DNA from: Porodaedalea pini
Lineage: Eukaryota > Basidiomycota > Agaricomycetes > Hymenochaetales > Hymenochaetaceae
Direction: 5' to 3'
NCBI GenBank assembly: GCA_002794775.1
Contig: NBAY01000052.1
Coordinates: 248,001-312,000, forward strand
DNA length: 64,000 nucleotides
Within the stretch, counting starts at the first letter, position 1. Each line of letters begins with the position of its first letter. Under the pieces are notes generated by a model that saw only the letters and a list, made by a program, of their open reading frames with translations, had not been told where the DNA came from and did no database searches. Shown here piece by piece: positions 24,463 through 35,277 of the stretch. A program made the translations under genes and the position numbers.

Positions 24463-25023
24463 TTATACGAGGGAGAACCCATCGTCTCTCTCTCGCTGTG
24501 GTTCTCTCTGCTTTTCGTGGCTATCAAGCTGGGCCCATTTGTCCGACTTCTCCCTCTGTATACGTCTCGCGATATTCTCCCCTTTCCGTCGCCGATCCTT
24601 CTCTAGCATCTTCGCCTTCTCCTCTTTGTTTGGTACCCATTTGCTCTTGAGTATTCGCCGCACAGCCTCGGGACTAATGCGGAAGCGCTCCGCAAGGACG
24701 GGTGTCGAGAATGTCTTTGGGTCGTGCCCATGCAGAGTGCGTAGACCGTCCATCGCCTCGCGCGACAGTTTTCGTGGTGGGTTCCATCCTTCGGGGAATC
24801 GTTCCTTCATGCGCTCCCGATGCTTGAGGAACTCGGCAGGAGTATCATTGTGCGGATGTTTATCGTTCGATGGGTTGCTGCTACCTTCCTCAAAATTCTT
24901 CGATGTCAATACTGTCTTCTGGTAAAATCCGTGCGAACCGCTTGCTGCTCGTGAAGCATCCGTCTTCAAGCACCTGACCAGTGACTGGTTTAAGTCGACG
25001 AAAGAGCGATGTAGCAAGGACAT
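24463..25023 (-). CDS. RRG9: Required for respiratory growth protein 9 (mitochondrial)
   Basis: This is a single exon of 187 codons from the ATG at 25023 (MSLLHRSFVDL). The first 40 residues are poor in acids and rich in Ser, Arg and hydroxylated residues, as expected of a mitochondrial targeting peptide. The conserved Rrg9/neugrin core is present: GWNPPRKLSREAMDGLRTLH followed by FSTPVLAERFRISPEAVRRI and LKSKW, a helix-turn-helix-like block. In yeast the protein is needed for mitochondrial genome expression and respiration. The frame stays open upstream to 25134, so a longer N terminus is possible. It faces the coactosin gene head to head. Confidence 0.88.
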   Translation of the reverse strand: MSLLHRSFVDLNQSLVRCLKTDASRAASGSHGFYQKTVLTSKNFEEGSSNPSNDKHPHNDTPAEFLKHRERMKERFPEGWNPPRKLSREAMDGLRTLHGHDPKTFSTPVLAERFRISPEAVRRILKSKWVPNKEEKAKMLEKDRRRKGENIARRIQREKSDKWAQLDSHEKQREPQRERDDGFSLV

Positions 25024-25187
25024 TGAACAGATAGGTAATGGAAGGAAGCAAAAGACAATGTCCGTGGGAGTCTGAGCTGGTCGCGACTCACACCTCGCTT
25101 CGCCGCCGGCAATCCGAGTAACCTTGCCCATCAACCGCCTTCAGACCGCTGCTGCTCTCCCAATTCTCTCTTTCTCTGACCGACACC
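25024..25187. promoter_or_regulatory. Shared divergent promoter of RRG9 and coactosin
   Basis: Only 164 bp separates the two start codons. It has CT-rich tracts just upstream of the coactosin ATG, typical of fungal start regions. I see no TATA box. The promoter role is inferred from position alone. Confidence 0.5.
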
Positions 25188-25927
25188 ATGGCCGACTTGT
25201 CTGACGCGAAGATCGATGAAGGTATTTTCTCACATTTTTGGCACATTTATACTATTTGTTTCTGAGCATGGACATAGCGTACATGGATGTTCGCTCAGAC
25301 AAGAGTGACACGAACTGGTGCCTTCTCGACTACGAGGTGACTGACATCAATGAGTGCCGTGAAGAGAGCCATTATTGACTCTATATAGTCTGAACGCTCA
25401 GACAAGTTGGTCGTCACGGGTTCAGGGTCTGGAGGCCTTGCCGAGTTGAAGGAGGTGCTCGACGACTCCAAGGCGTCCTACGCGTATGTTCGCGTCGCGT
25501 ACTCGAACGACAAGGAGGTGAATACCGTCTATCCCTGTAAACGTTATTAAGCTCTGGTCCCTTACAGTATAACTGCTTAGTCTCAACGTGAAAAGTTCAT
25601 CTTCGTGAAATGGATTGGCAAGAGCTGCAAGGTCATGAGAAAGGCTAAAGTAAGTCTATGCTTCGGCTTCGGCGCCTTCTCGGAGTTACGGCACTCAATA
25701 ATGAAATTTCTTTGCTCTTCTCAGCTATCCGTGCAGGCTGCGGATGTTAAGAGTGTTCTCCGTGTATTCTCGATCGAGGTGACTGCTTCTGAGAAGGATC
25801 AGCTCGACGAGGAGGGTATTGTCGTTCGTCTGAGGAAGGTGTGTTCTTGAAATAAATGCCATGAACGAATTTAGAGCGACTCATGTATTATTGGCAGGCT
25901 GGTGGTGCGTCGTACGATGGCGTATAG
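25188..25927 (+). CDS. Coactosin-like actin-binding protein (ADF-homology domain)
   Basis: Six exons (25188-25221, 25278-25336, 25389-25517, 25581-25649, 25725-25838, 25898-25927) give 144 residues, the usual coactosin length. The ADF-H fold is recognisable in AYMDVRSDKSDTNWCLLDYE, then SYAYVRVAYSNDKE, KFIFVKWIGKSCKVMRKAK and the C-terminal KAGGASYDGV, a coactosin hallmark. It should bind actin filaments in the cytoplasm and counteract barbed-end capping. The start codon sits in CACCATGG, a good eukaryotic context. Confidence 0.92.
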
Positions 25928-26104
25928 AGATTGTACAGCCCCTTCAAGTTGCTACACTCTTTTCTTCCTTTCATTTTCTTGGGCTTAACAGCATAATAAT
26001 AGGTAGTTAAATTGTGTCAATCAAATACAAACTGAAGTTCCGTAGGGTATACCTAGACACGCATTCAATATCGTCACAATACGTTACCGAATGGATATGA
26101 GTTC

Positions 26105-27749
26105 CTAGAAGAATGTAGTCTCGCCCAACTTGCAAATTCCAAAATCCTTCTCCGCTATGCCGGTCTTCTTACACTCCTCGGCCAGTCTTAAGGGAGGTTC
26201 TGTCACTTCTTCAGTTGTCAGGACCCATGTTCTGAAAATTTTATAGGGAGACTATTAGTAAATATCTCAACGAATATGCGATGGTATGCAGCGCTTACCC
26301 CCAGTGCATCCCGAGAGCCTTCTTTGCACGAATATCCTTGAATATGCGCACACTATCTTGAGGAGCACAGTGGAACGAAGACATGAAGTTGCGCGGTTTG
26401 TAAGCTCTGACAAGAAATAATTGAGATGCAAGACGTGGGGCAGAGAAGGGAAAGGGGCATAAACGTACCCGATCGGAATCATGGCGAAGTCAAACCCATC
26501 CCACCGCTCTCCAATCTCCTTGAATGCAGGGCACGTCGGAACGTCATTCTCGTCCTTCCCATCGGGAACGGCGCGATACCCTGTATCTCCCGCAAAATAG
26601 ACTTTAGCGCCCCCTTCCAATGGCATCGCATCCGACTTTGAGCCTTCGCCAGAAGGGTGAGGGACGACCTCCTGCACGACCCAGCTCGCCCACAAACTTT
26701 TGTACCGATCAAATAGCACACGTCCTGACTGGTGCTGCGACGGTGTGCATGTCACATCGAAGGACACGGTCGCTGGCGCTGCTTTGTCCTCTTCGGACGC
26801 TGAACGACTTGGAACTTCGATCTCTACGCGTCGACCTTCCCATCAGTCGAGGCTGTGTATTTTCTCATTCGGTACGCCGATGGAACGTAGGAGGTCCGTG
26901 TTTCCGAGCGGGGCGAAGAGGTGTGGAGTGTGAGGGCGTTTAGCAAAAGCCTTGATGGTATCGGCATCTAAGCTGAATCAATATCAAGATATGCCATTGT
27001 CTTGTAGGCGAAGAGATAGCATGGCTTACTGGTCGTAATGGTTATGCTGAGCACCGGACCCAATATGTAAGCCAAGATACCTCTTCTCTCCCAAATTGTA
27101 ATTGTTTAGCTTACCGAGATAACTATAGCGTCAACTTCAGGGACATCGACTATATCGCACGGCGGCTCTGAATTAAGGTTTCTTGAGTCAGGACAATAAG
27201 CGAGAAGCATTTACTGCATTGTACTCACTAGTAAATCTTCTCGGGCCAAAAAGCTGGCTTGGGGAACACCTGTCGCTAAACACTGGGTCGAACAGAATAC
27301 GTGCTCCACGCGACGGCTTCGACAACACCGGCGAACGGCGCACAGGCAGCTCGACCAGGAAGCACGCATGACCAAGCCAAGTCGCCTTTATCTTCTCCAT
27401 GTCGCTCGACTCATCTGATGAAGTTGCAGTTCCCCAAGTCGGACGGACGCTGGGGATCTGAGCTGCAATGTCACCTGGTATCTCGGGCATGTTGTTGAAT
27501 GAACTCTTTATCATCTATATAGCGGTGAGTCAGCAAGACGGTAACCATTAGGTGTGTCGAATGGACGTGACTGGCCTTTGCAGCATGCCAGGTGGATTTA
27601 TGCTGATAGCTAGGCCACGGATTCTGAAACGCAGTCCCGTTCGCATTTGCCCAGTGCGCAGGCGTGCCGCCCTTGAACTTGACAGGGGGGTTCGCCGTTG
27701 TGCTCGCAGGCAATAAGGAGACCTTTATGACGTCCCTCGTCGAGACCAT
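26105..27749 (-). CDS. NAPE-PLD-like metallo-beta-lactamase hydrolase, with in-frame TGA
   Basis: Exons are about 27570-27749, 27229-27514, 27115-27167, 27030-27046, 26469-26972, 26299-26406 and 26105-26231. The metal-binding motif SHNHYDHLDAD is assembled across three exons, with a 17 nt micro-exon carrying HNHYD. Later motifs are VYFAGDTGYR, FAMIPIGAYKPRNFM and LGMHWGTWVL. These define the N-acyl-phosphatidylethanolamine phospholipase D family (yeast Fmp30), which releases N-acylethanolamine from membrane lipid and is often mitochondrial in fungi. One TGA (26843-26845) lies inside exon 26469-26972, where the family has two Trp in a row (LD-W-W-E); only the second is left. The frame is correct on both sides. 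The donor of the first intron is unclear. It is either a recent null allele or a base error. Confidence 0.82.
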
Positions 27750-28521
27750 GGCTTTGGCTAGTATCTGCTTTGAAGTGAGAGAGATTCTGAGCTCGAGGGA
27801 CGAGGGGACACAAAGAGATGCGCGGAACAGAGAGACGTGAGATTATATTGGACCCATAGCGCGTTCCGAGACCTGGCTCCGTCGGTAGAAGAGTGCACAG
27901 AATTCTTAAGAATATCCTTCGCGAGCCGCTGACTTGCGTAACCTCGACGGCTTGGCTCGTGATTACAAAGAAAGACGACGGCATCGGCAGAAAATGGATA
28001 ACTTCATGAGCAGTAAATAGGTCATCACTTCTGACTCGGACATTCGTCATTGTCTCAGCCTCGACCCGGAAGTATCGAGTTGAAAGTTTGTCATGATCAA
28101 TGAAAGACCTTAGCAAACCGTAGGAATCATGAGAACGTCTTATTTCAAGTCCCAAAGCGAGGCGAACTTGGAATATTAATAGTTTTCCGATGAACGTTGA
28201 TTCCTAATTAGATTGTTTTGATTTTCACGCGAATCCTTTTCATCCCAACTATTGTCCAACGGGAGACTAAAAGAGACTACAGGTCCTATATCGCTGTTTC
28301 TTCGTAATTTCTCCAGCAGAGATGGTGGTCCAAAGCCAAGTTAAGTAGCTATACAGTTCCAACTTCCTTATATAGCGGAAATGCGCGAAAACTCTCACGC
28401 TCGAATCCCAAACTTCGACCCTCTCTCCAGTCTCGACGACGCCCAAGGAGTCCGCCGCCATTCGCTCCGAGCCACCGACTCCAACAAAAATACCTCTCAC
28501 ACCAGCATCGAGCATCCGACG
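27750..28521. other. Divergent intergenic region, NAPE-PLD and EGD1
   Basis: It separates two genes pointing away from each other. The half near EGD1 is CT-rich (28430-28500). I see no supported gene; open frames on the minus strand here have no family features. Confidence 0.45.
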
Positions 28522-29181
28522 ATGGACCCGGCAAAGCTCGCGAAGCTCCAGGCACAGGCGAGCAACCGGATCGGTAGGTCACTTTTTTTTTTTCGATATG
28601 CGATGCAGCAAGGTGCGCTGACGGACGACGCGTGGTTTTGCGGTAGGCGGCAAGGGCACGGTGCGACGCAAGGTCGTGAAGCGGACGAAGCCCTCGACTG
28701 CGCAGGATGATAAGAAGTTGCAGGGCGCGCTGAAAAAGCTGAACGTGCAGCCCATCCCCGGCGTTGAGGAGGTCAACATGTTCAGGGAGGATGGAAACGT
28801 GCTGCATTTTACCGCGCCGAAAGGTCCGTTTTATTTCAGACCATGTGTATTTTAATTGACATGAGATATCCTGACGTGGGACTCATTTTTTGCGTTATAG
28901 TACACGCGTCTGTCCCTGCCAACACGTTTGCGATCTACGGCACGGGCAACGTGAAGGAGCTCACCGAGCTCGTCCCGGGTATCCTCAACCAGCTCGGACC
29001 CGACTCGCTCGCCTCGCTGCGCAAGCTCGCAGAGTCGTACCAGGCGATCCAGGGCCAGAACCGGCCGGGCGCAGGCGGTGCACCCGAGGCAGAGGACGAC
29101 GACGACGTGCCCGACCTCGTCGAGAACTTTGACGTCGAGGACCAGCCGGCGAAGGGCGGTGAGTTGGAGGAGCTTAACTAA
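28522..29181 (+). CDS. EGD1: Nascent polypeptide-associated complex subunit beta (BTF3)
   Basis: Three exons (28522-28573, 28647-28823, 28901-29181) give 169 residues. The N terminus has the ribosome-binding basic stretch [13 protein letters not shown]. The NAC domain follows: [39 protein letters not shown], and [20 protein letters not shown]. The acidic tail ([16 protein letters not shown]) is typical. With the alpha subunit it binds nascent chains at the ribosome exit tunnel in the cytosol and prevents mis-targeting. The G+C-rich codon use of exon 3 stands out from neighbours and fits high expression. Confidence 0.95.
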
Positions 29182-29673
29182 GCGCGCGCCTGCGCTCAAT
29201 GTCGCCACGGCGCCGTGCAGTGGGATTTGTCCGTTGTATGTACTAAAATGAATGGGCAGGGGATTGAGCTCTTGGGATTTGTGCACGGTGGAACTCAGAC
29301 GCGTCGGTGAATAGTGGTATGGTGTTATGCTCTGGGTGCCCTTGACGAATCTTAACCTATCATTAACCATGTTGTAACCTTCGCCATGAATTACTTCTTG
29401 TCGTTCCGTCTTATCCATCATCCACATCCATGCCATGCCATGTCAAGATGTCTCTTTCCCTCTGCTCCTGTTGCCTTGTGTTTACGACCAGTTGTTCATT
29501 TTGCTCTCACATCTCGCAATATATATGATCTCTGCAATGTGCACAACTCAAGATAGACCAAGCTTCGTCTTCTCTCTGGAAGCACAACACACCTTAATCG
29601 TTATCCCGACCTGAATGTTTGCTTTACTACTCGAAATTCAAAAAAAAATTATCTCTCTAGACAATGAGAACAC
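29182..29673. other. EGD1 3' region and spacer
   Basis: This is probably the 3' untranslated region and AT-rich spacer. I see no open frame with coding character. Confidence 0.4.
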
Positions 29674-29756
29674 TGCCCCTCTGAGGCTTGAACTCAGGAC
29701 CTTGTGATTGATACTACATAACAGTCACACGCTCTAACCAACTGAGCCAAGGGGCA
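29674..29756 (-). tRNA. tRNA-Asn (GTT) with short intron
   Basis: Reading the minus strand, the acceptor stem TGCCCCT pairs with AGGGGCA. The D arm is GCTC-AGTTGGTTA-GAGC, the anticodon stem TGTGA/TCACA, and the T arm CTGAG-TTCAAGC-CTCAG. The 17 nt anticodon loop implies a 10 nt intron just after the anticodon, leaving CTGTTAA as the mature loop with anticodon GTT (Asn). CCA is not encoded, as usual in eukaryotes. Box A (GGCTCAGTTGG) and box B (GTTCAAGCC) of the internal pol III promoter are present. Confidence 0.9.
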
Positions 29757-30255
29757 TTGACATAATTTGGTGAAAACCACTTTATGACTTAATAACATCT
29801 TCTCTCGGTCTAAGCTCTAATTGACAAGTCCATTCACTCAGAATAACTGTATCCCTCATCCTTGAATGCATTATGAAATCATAAAACGGTGTTATGCGAG
29901 ACGTGGGGGCGCGTTTCGATCACGTGTTGACCACTCAGAGTCACAGACCACTGGCAATTTTGTTACCCGTCGGGTTTGACATTCCTATGCCGAGCAACTA
30001 GTACTGTGCTTTGGACGAAGGTCTTCAGGACAATTCAGATTACGTAGACCTGCTGGCACTCCGACGAACTGAGGTCAGTCGAGTGAAATTGCACGAGAAC
30101 TCCAAATCCATGTTCAAACTGAGAACAATGTACAAACAGTACCAAGGCGAGATGAGATGAACACTGACAAAAAAGCTTGGGAACATGAAATGATATACAA
30201 TGTGACGATACCCTAGAATAAGTGAATGGCCATATAAAAGCAGACAGCAGATGCA
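29757..30255. other. Intergenic, nothing recognised
   Basis: This is mixed-composition spacer between the tRNA and a minus-strand gene. I see no coding or structured element. Confidence 0.4.
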
Positions 30256-30886
30256 TCACTTGACTTTCATGACACCGAGCTCGTAGTAGACGTGCCGATT
30301 TGGATCAGGCTCGTCCACGGGCTTTTCGCGCCAGACGCCAGAGCTTGGGGAGACAGGCATGGAGACGATCATGGAGACGCGCAATGGTCGGTCGTGCGGC
30401 TCTGCTGGTGTTTGTTTCGCAGCCTCCGTCGAAATGACATGAGCAGCAAGGGGCTATGCACGCCGTAAGCTCGCGCTCACAGAACCCCACGCACACAAAC
30501 ACACACACCTGCATATCACTCCACCTCCACCTATCCCTCACACACCGCCCGCGCCGGAGGTGTACGTCCCATATCCGCGGCACCTCCTCCATCTCGTGTG
30601 CCTCGCGCAGCTCCGCCATGCGGTCCAGCAGCTCGCGCTGCCGCCTGTTCGCCCAACGCTGCATAGTGTGCGCGAAGAAGAGGAGGAAGACGAGGATGGC
30701 CATGAACGCGAAGCCGAATGTGAGGCTCTGCGAGCCCGGGCCGTCCTGTGCGCGGGCGCGCAGCGCGTTGGCGACAGCGTTATACCGCGGTGCCCGACTT
30801 GCCGACAGAAATGACGAGTTCCGTGTTTGAGTTATGAGATTAGCGAGTGCGAGCTTGAACGCCTGCGCACGAGACGCAGGCGACAT
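30256..30886 (-). CDS. Small single-TM protein, unknown, 180 aa
   Basis: Exons 30542-30886 and 30256-30453 join in frame to 181 codons. The donor is GTGAGG and the intron (88 nt) contains a GT-rich run. The N terminus is basic with Ser and Arg (mitochondrial or ER signal possible). One membrane span (FGFAFMAILVFLLFFAH) is followed by a charged helix (RRQRELLDRMAELREAHEMEE) and a tail with LRVSMIVSMPVSP and a terminal YYELGVMKVK. The next minus-strand gene (31306-32178) has the same architecture and a similar tail motif, so the two are likely paralogues. I do not recognise a function. Confidence 0.7.
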
Positions 30887-31305
30887 GGCGAGAGCAGCAA
30901 GTGTGGCACACTGTCGTGCTCGTGTGAGTAGGGTGTTGCTGGCGATCGTGGGTCAACTCAGACTGCCACTGCCAGGTAGATCGCTCGAACTGGCATTAAA
31001 ACGGAGAAGACTTCAAATTAAATATGAGAAGGGATACAGCCGCTGATGACAGGCTAAATTCTGTCTATCGTCCAGCGCAGAATTAGCATCGTATCTAGTT
31101 TTGTGATGTCTTGCAACGGAAGAAAATGTCGAACACATATGATGAGTGTTTCCCATGGAATGGCGAGCTCCGAGACAAATAGCAAAGCGTCGATCTCCCA
31201 CATTTGGCGTCGATCGAGAAGTCATGGTCGACCCTTCAATTTCAAATCCAAATCCGATATGCAAAGAGAAAATCATAGAATATACAGGACATCACAAACA
31301 AAGTA
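30887..31305. other. Spacer between paralogous genes
   Basis: There is no supported gene. It should contain the promoter of the 30256-30886 gene and the 3' end of the 31306-32178 gene. Confidence 0.4.
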
Positions 31306-32178
31306 TCAACCTTTGCTCAAAACAACAGGAACCTCTGCGATCCCAAGAGCTAGATTCAAGTCTCCCGGCCCCTCCCTAGCATCCCCTGGACTCCTCGCTT
31401 TCTCGATCTCGATTTCTGAAGAGACACTCGACTCGAAACGCTCCTCCCCGAGATGCCTTCGCTGACTCGGAGACGCGGGTGTCGGCATTGAGATGAGCAC
31501 GGACACTCGCAGGCGAGGCGAACGAGACGGCGGCGGGGGCGGCAGCGGCTCTGGAGGCCTAGAGGCATAATTCGTTGCCGTGCTGGGAAAAACGCGACGG
31601 TGCGAGGAGGGTCATTTCGAGAGGGTACCGACGGTTGAGATGAGGTGGGTATATATCTCGCAGACACAGGCTGCATCCGCTAACTCGGTAAGTTATCATG
31701 GAATACTTAGGCCAAATAGACATCGCACTTTCATATCTCTCCACCTTGCCTCCCTTGCCTCCACTGGCGGAGCCTCCCTCTTCAAATACGCGTCCCATAA
31801 TCTCGGCCTCGGGCCCACCTTCGCATTCTTCTTCCTCCCCTCCTGTTGCTGCATCCCAGGACCGGCTAACACAAACATTCTAACCCCTCCCGGCATCCTC
31901 CCACCCCCACCCCCAACACCGACATCAACACCAACACCAACAGCACCCGCAGCTCCAACCCCAGAAGCAACTCGCCTCCCCGTGAGGCGTTTGCACCAGC
32001 ACATCATCACAATGCCCACCACCAGCAGGCCAGAAAGTAGGAATGCCGGAATCAGCGGCGTCGGCCCATTCGCACCTAGCAGATTGCTGTTCGCATTTGT
32101 GTCATCTGGGTCTGGAAGGTCCGTCGCCGCCTGCCCGCTGGGCGCGGTGAATGTCGTTGTTAGCGTTTGCAGCGCCAT
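31306..32178 (-). CDS. Single-TM protein, paralogue of the preceding gene, 250 aa
   Basis: Exons 31745-32178, 31629-31670 and 31306-31582 join in one frame (251 codons), with a 42 nt middle exon. The N-terminal 45 residues are Ser/Thr/Pro/Asp-rich and probably outside; a membrane span (LIPAFLLSGLLVVGIVMMCW) follows, with basic residues after it. A Gly/Val-rich low-complexity run and a Pro-rich segment (PPEPLPPPPP) lead to the tail LRVSVLISMPTPASPSQ. That tail motif, a V-x-(V/I)-S-M-P block, is shared with the 30256-30886 gene. Function is unknown. The splice sites of the middle exon are my inference from frame. Confidence 0.65.
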
Positions 32179-32577
32179 GGCCGAGTTGTCAGGGGTAGGC
32201 TTAGAGTGGCAGAGTGGGTGAGGGCATGTCTCCGCGCCGCTGCGGAGGGTTGTGAACGTGAACGGATACTAGTAAGAGTGAGAGTGCTCCCAGACCTAGA
32301 TGCGTTGCGCAGGGCTTCGACATGTTGACTTGTGGGAGTCCGGAAGGCCGCAGCGTGCTAAAGATAGAGCCTTCTCTCACGTGCCCCGTTAATTTCGATA
32401 CAAATATGTAAAATGATGGACAACAGGACTAACTGCTTATATACGCCTGATTCATTCGAAGCAATCCAGAAGCAACAGTAGCACCATGCTTTGAGCTCGT
32501 GCGATAGAGAACAATTTTACAGTAGAATACAGCCTGTACATGTGGTCTCGGGAGGAACACCGAGACGAGGAGCATAT
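32179..32577. other. Intergenic, nothing recognised
   Basis: This is spacer between the single-TM gene and the P450. No gene is visible. Confidence 0.4.
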
Positions 32578-34663
32578 TTAAACATCACGTCGTTTCATAC
32601 CTACGCGACACGCCAACGGCTTGCGTAAAAATCCCTCGCGGGTATCGAGCTAGCAGAAGGATTGGGTTTAGGAGTTGAAATGTTCGAAGGAAGGAAGAGA
32701 CGAGAAGACGAAACTCACCGGCTTATCCGGCTGTTCGAGCACAAAGTCATACCGACGGAAGATGGACGAGATAATAATAAGCAGCTCCATGCTCGCCAAA
32801 TTACGTCCAACACATGCCCTACACAAAAATCCAATGGTCAAGCAATCTGCACAAATGAAATTGACGTATTTGAGCATCACTCACCTCGGTCCAAAGGAAA
32901 ACGGATTGAAGGCCTTCTGGAGCAAGGCCTGGTCGCGCTCAAACCACCTCTCAGGGCGAAACGCCTCCGGATCCTCTCCCCATACCTCTTCATCGCGATG
33001 TATCGTATACGACGGCACGCTGAGCACCGTGCCCTCCGGGAACGTCTTCCCGAGCACTGTAAGCCCACCCTCCGGGACGACGCGTGGCAGCCCGATGCCG
33101 GATGTCGAATGGATGCGCAACGTCTCGTTGATCACCGCCTCGAGGTATGGCCGGCGCTTCGCCTGCTCGAACGTCGACACCGGGTCGTCCTCCGCGCCGA
33201 GCGCCTCGTCCAGTTCCTTTTGCAGCTTGGCAAGCACCGTGGGGTTATGTGCGAGGTGGTACGTTATTGCACAGGATGAACTGCGGGGAATGCGCGTGCA
33301 GTTAGCAATTGTTCGATACACGATATCGAGAGGTGTGAGTCATTCAAAGATGAAGAAAAGCGCGCCTACTTTGACGTGGTGTCTGATCCAGCAATGAGCT
33401 GTGTAAGCGCCTCCGCAGTAAGCTCCTCCCTCCCCATCGGCCGTCCCTCATCATCCTTCCCATCCTGCAACTTACTCAGAAGGTCCGTCCGGTCCGTCGG
33501 GAACGCAAGGCGCTTCGACACCGCCGCGACGGCCAGACCCGCAAGATTGCTCACCGCCTTGCTCCCGTTCGCATACCATGGCAGGCGCCGCACGAACGGG
33601 CGCCACCACGGCGGAAGTACGCCCATGGATGCGGAGTACTCGCCGCGATCATTCAAGATCTGGACGGCCGGCAGCTCCGTGACGTCGCAAGCAGGCTCTG
33701 CTGTGCCTCCTGAAGCTTCGCGGCCGTAGCCCGCGATAGCCGCTTTTTGGTTCTTTGCGACGGGTGCAGCGTCTTTCGCATTTAGAATCATACCAAATGG
33801 GGAGCCAAAAGCCAAGTCACCTATTGAAATAAAATCAGAGCAAGATGCATCTGAATTCGCGGAGAACGTACCGATGATGTCGAACGCCAGGTAATTGTAC
33901 CACGGCAGACAGTCAAACCAGACGCGCCCGAACTGGCCTTTCCATCCGCCCTCGCCCTCGTTGCCAGAGAGATCCTTCTTACCTCCGTCGCACAGCTTGT
34001 CCCACTGGCTGAAAAGCTCGCTGATATGCAGGCGAATGTGTGGCTCGAACTCGAGCACGCTTTTCTGGGAGAAAATATGCGCGACAATTTTGCGTTTTCT
34101 GGTGTGCTCTGTGCGCGAGCGTGTGTTGAACAGTCCACGGCGGATTGAGACGAAGGCATCATAAAAGTCGGATTTCAATGTCCCGTTTCCGTGAGCGTAT
34201 ACAATTTGAAGCGCTTCCGGATCACTGATGGAAACATGGTTGGGTGCCAATCGCACGAAGGTCCCTAAAATCGAAGATCATTTAGTACATTCGGGATAGG
34301 AAGTCGAGGGTGTACAAGTGGAAGAGTGGAAATGTTGAGCGGCTTCTTGAAAGAACCCTCCGTCCGAGCTTCCATCACTTCTATACGGGAAAATCTGTCT
34401 TGAAGGGATTTGAGACACAACGACTCACCGTTCTTCTTGTGCAGCTCATGCACGACCTCCGACCTATGTCCATGTGCTGCGACCCACCCAAGCCAAGCGT
34501 CTGAGAACCTAGCCAGGAGCGGGCCCGTAATTCCATTCGACCGAATACAGTGCGGGTCAACGAAGTAAGGCACCAGGAGGCCGAGAAGGACGACGAGAGG
34601 GAGGACGGCGCAGAGTGAGACTGGATCGACGCGCGTGAGCGCGTCTACGATGGTTGATGCCAT
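32578..34663 (-). CDS. Cytochrome P450, CYP53-like (benzoate 4-hydroxylase type)
   Basis: Six exons (34429-34663, 33872-34264, 33370-33820, 32885-33280, 32719-32818, 32578-32649) give 548 residues. An N-terminal anchor (VSLCAVLPLVVLLGLLVPYF) fixes it to the ER. The oxygen-binding I-helix reads LIAGSDTTS, the K-helix ExxR is ETLR, the PERF-type motif is FRPERW, and the haem loop is FSFGPRACVGRNLA with the ligand Cys near residue 494. The stretches GTFVRLAPNHVSISDPEALQ, KSDFYDAFVSIRRGLFNTR and CLPWYNYLAFDIIGDLAFG are typical of CYP53. That family para-hydroxylates benzoate in the beta-ketoadipate route and detoxifies plant phenolics. It would need a cytochrome P450 reductase encoded elsewhere. 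All motifs are intact. Confidence 0.95.
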
Positions 34664-35277
34664 GGGCTTTAGACGTCAGAGATTTCGTGGCACACCTTCG
34701 TGGAGGGCGTTTGCATCAAGTTTCAGCTACAAGACTGGCCCCCTTTTATAAAAATGGGCTTGCAGATGTAGATCCGACGAGTAAGGCTTCCAACGCTCTC
34801 ACGAGACACGAGGGCGGCACATCATGGTCACGGTGTCGCAGATGACGTCCGGTAAGGAGCTCGCAAAGGCAGCAGCAGCATCGGGTAGCATCGGCAATGA
34901 GACATGCGCGAGAAATGGCAAGGCTCTGATGAAAACTCGTATTACTGGAAGAGCGAAAGAGACGGGATAGTTGATAGAAAAGGCAGAGGCCCGTGAGTCC
35001 TGACACACCACTTATGGCAATCGCTCTCAGTCTCGACACAAGACGCTTGACCAATTAGCATTCACATGGTTAAAGACCATTGACTTCTAGAGTCAACCAT
35101 TCATCCGATATCTTCGAACAGCATAATTAGGGACAGGCGGTCAGCCTTGACCTGCACCGAACCCGCGATGCGAAAACAATACATGTATTTCGTACATTGG
35201 GTAAATACACTTATTCCTTCACCTCATCGTTGACATGACTCCTGCCACGAGCGTGTACGAGCTGTCCCAGTATATCG
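34664..35277. other. Intergenic between P450 and DUF6533 gene A
   Basis: This is the promoter side of the P450. I see no gene. It marks the left edge of the duplicated region. Confidence 0.45.

Noticed and set aside
27610..28155. 181-codon minus-strand frame upstream of the NAPE-PLD gene
   Set aside because: It overlaps the first exon of that gene in another frame and shows no conserved pattern.
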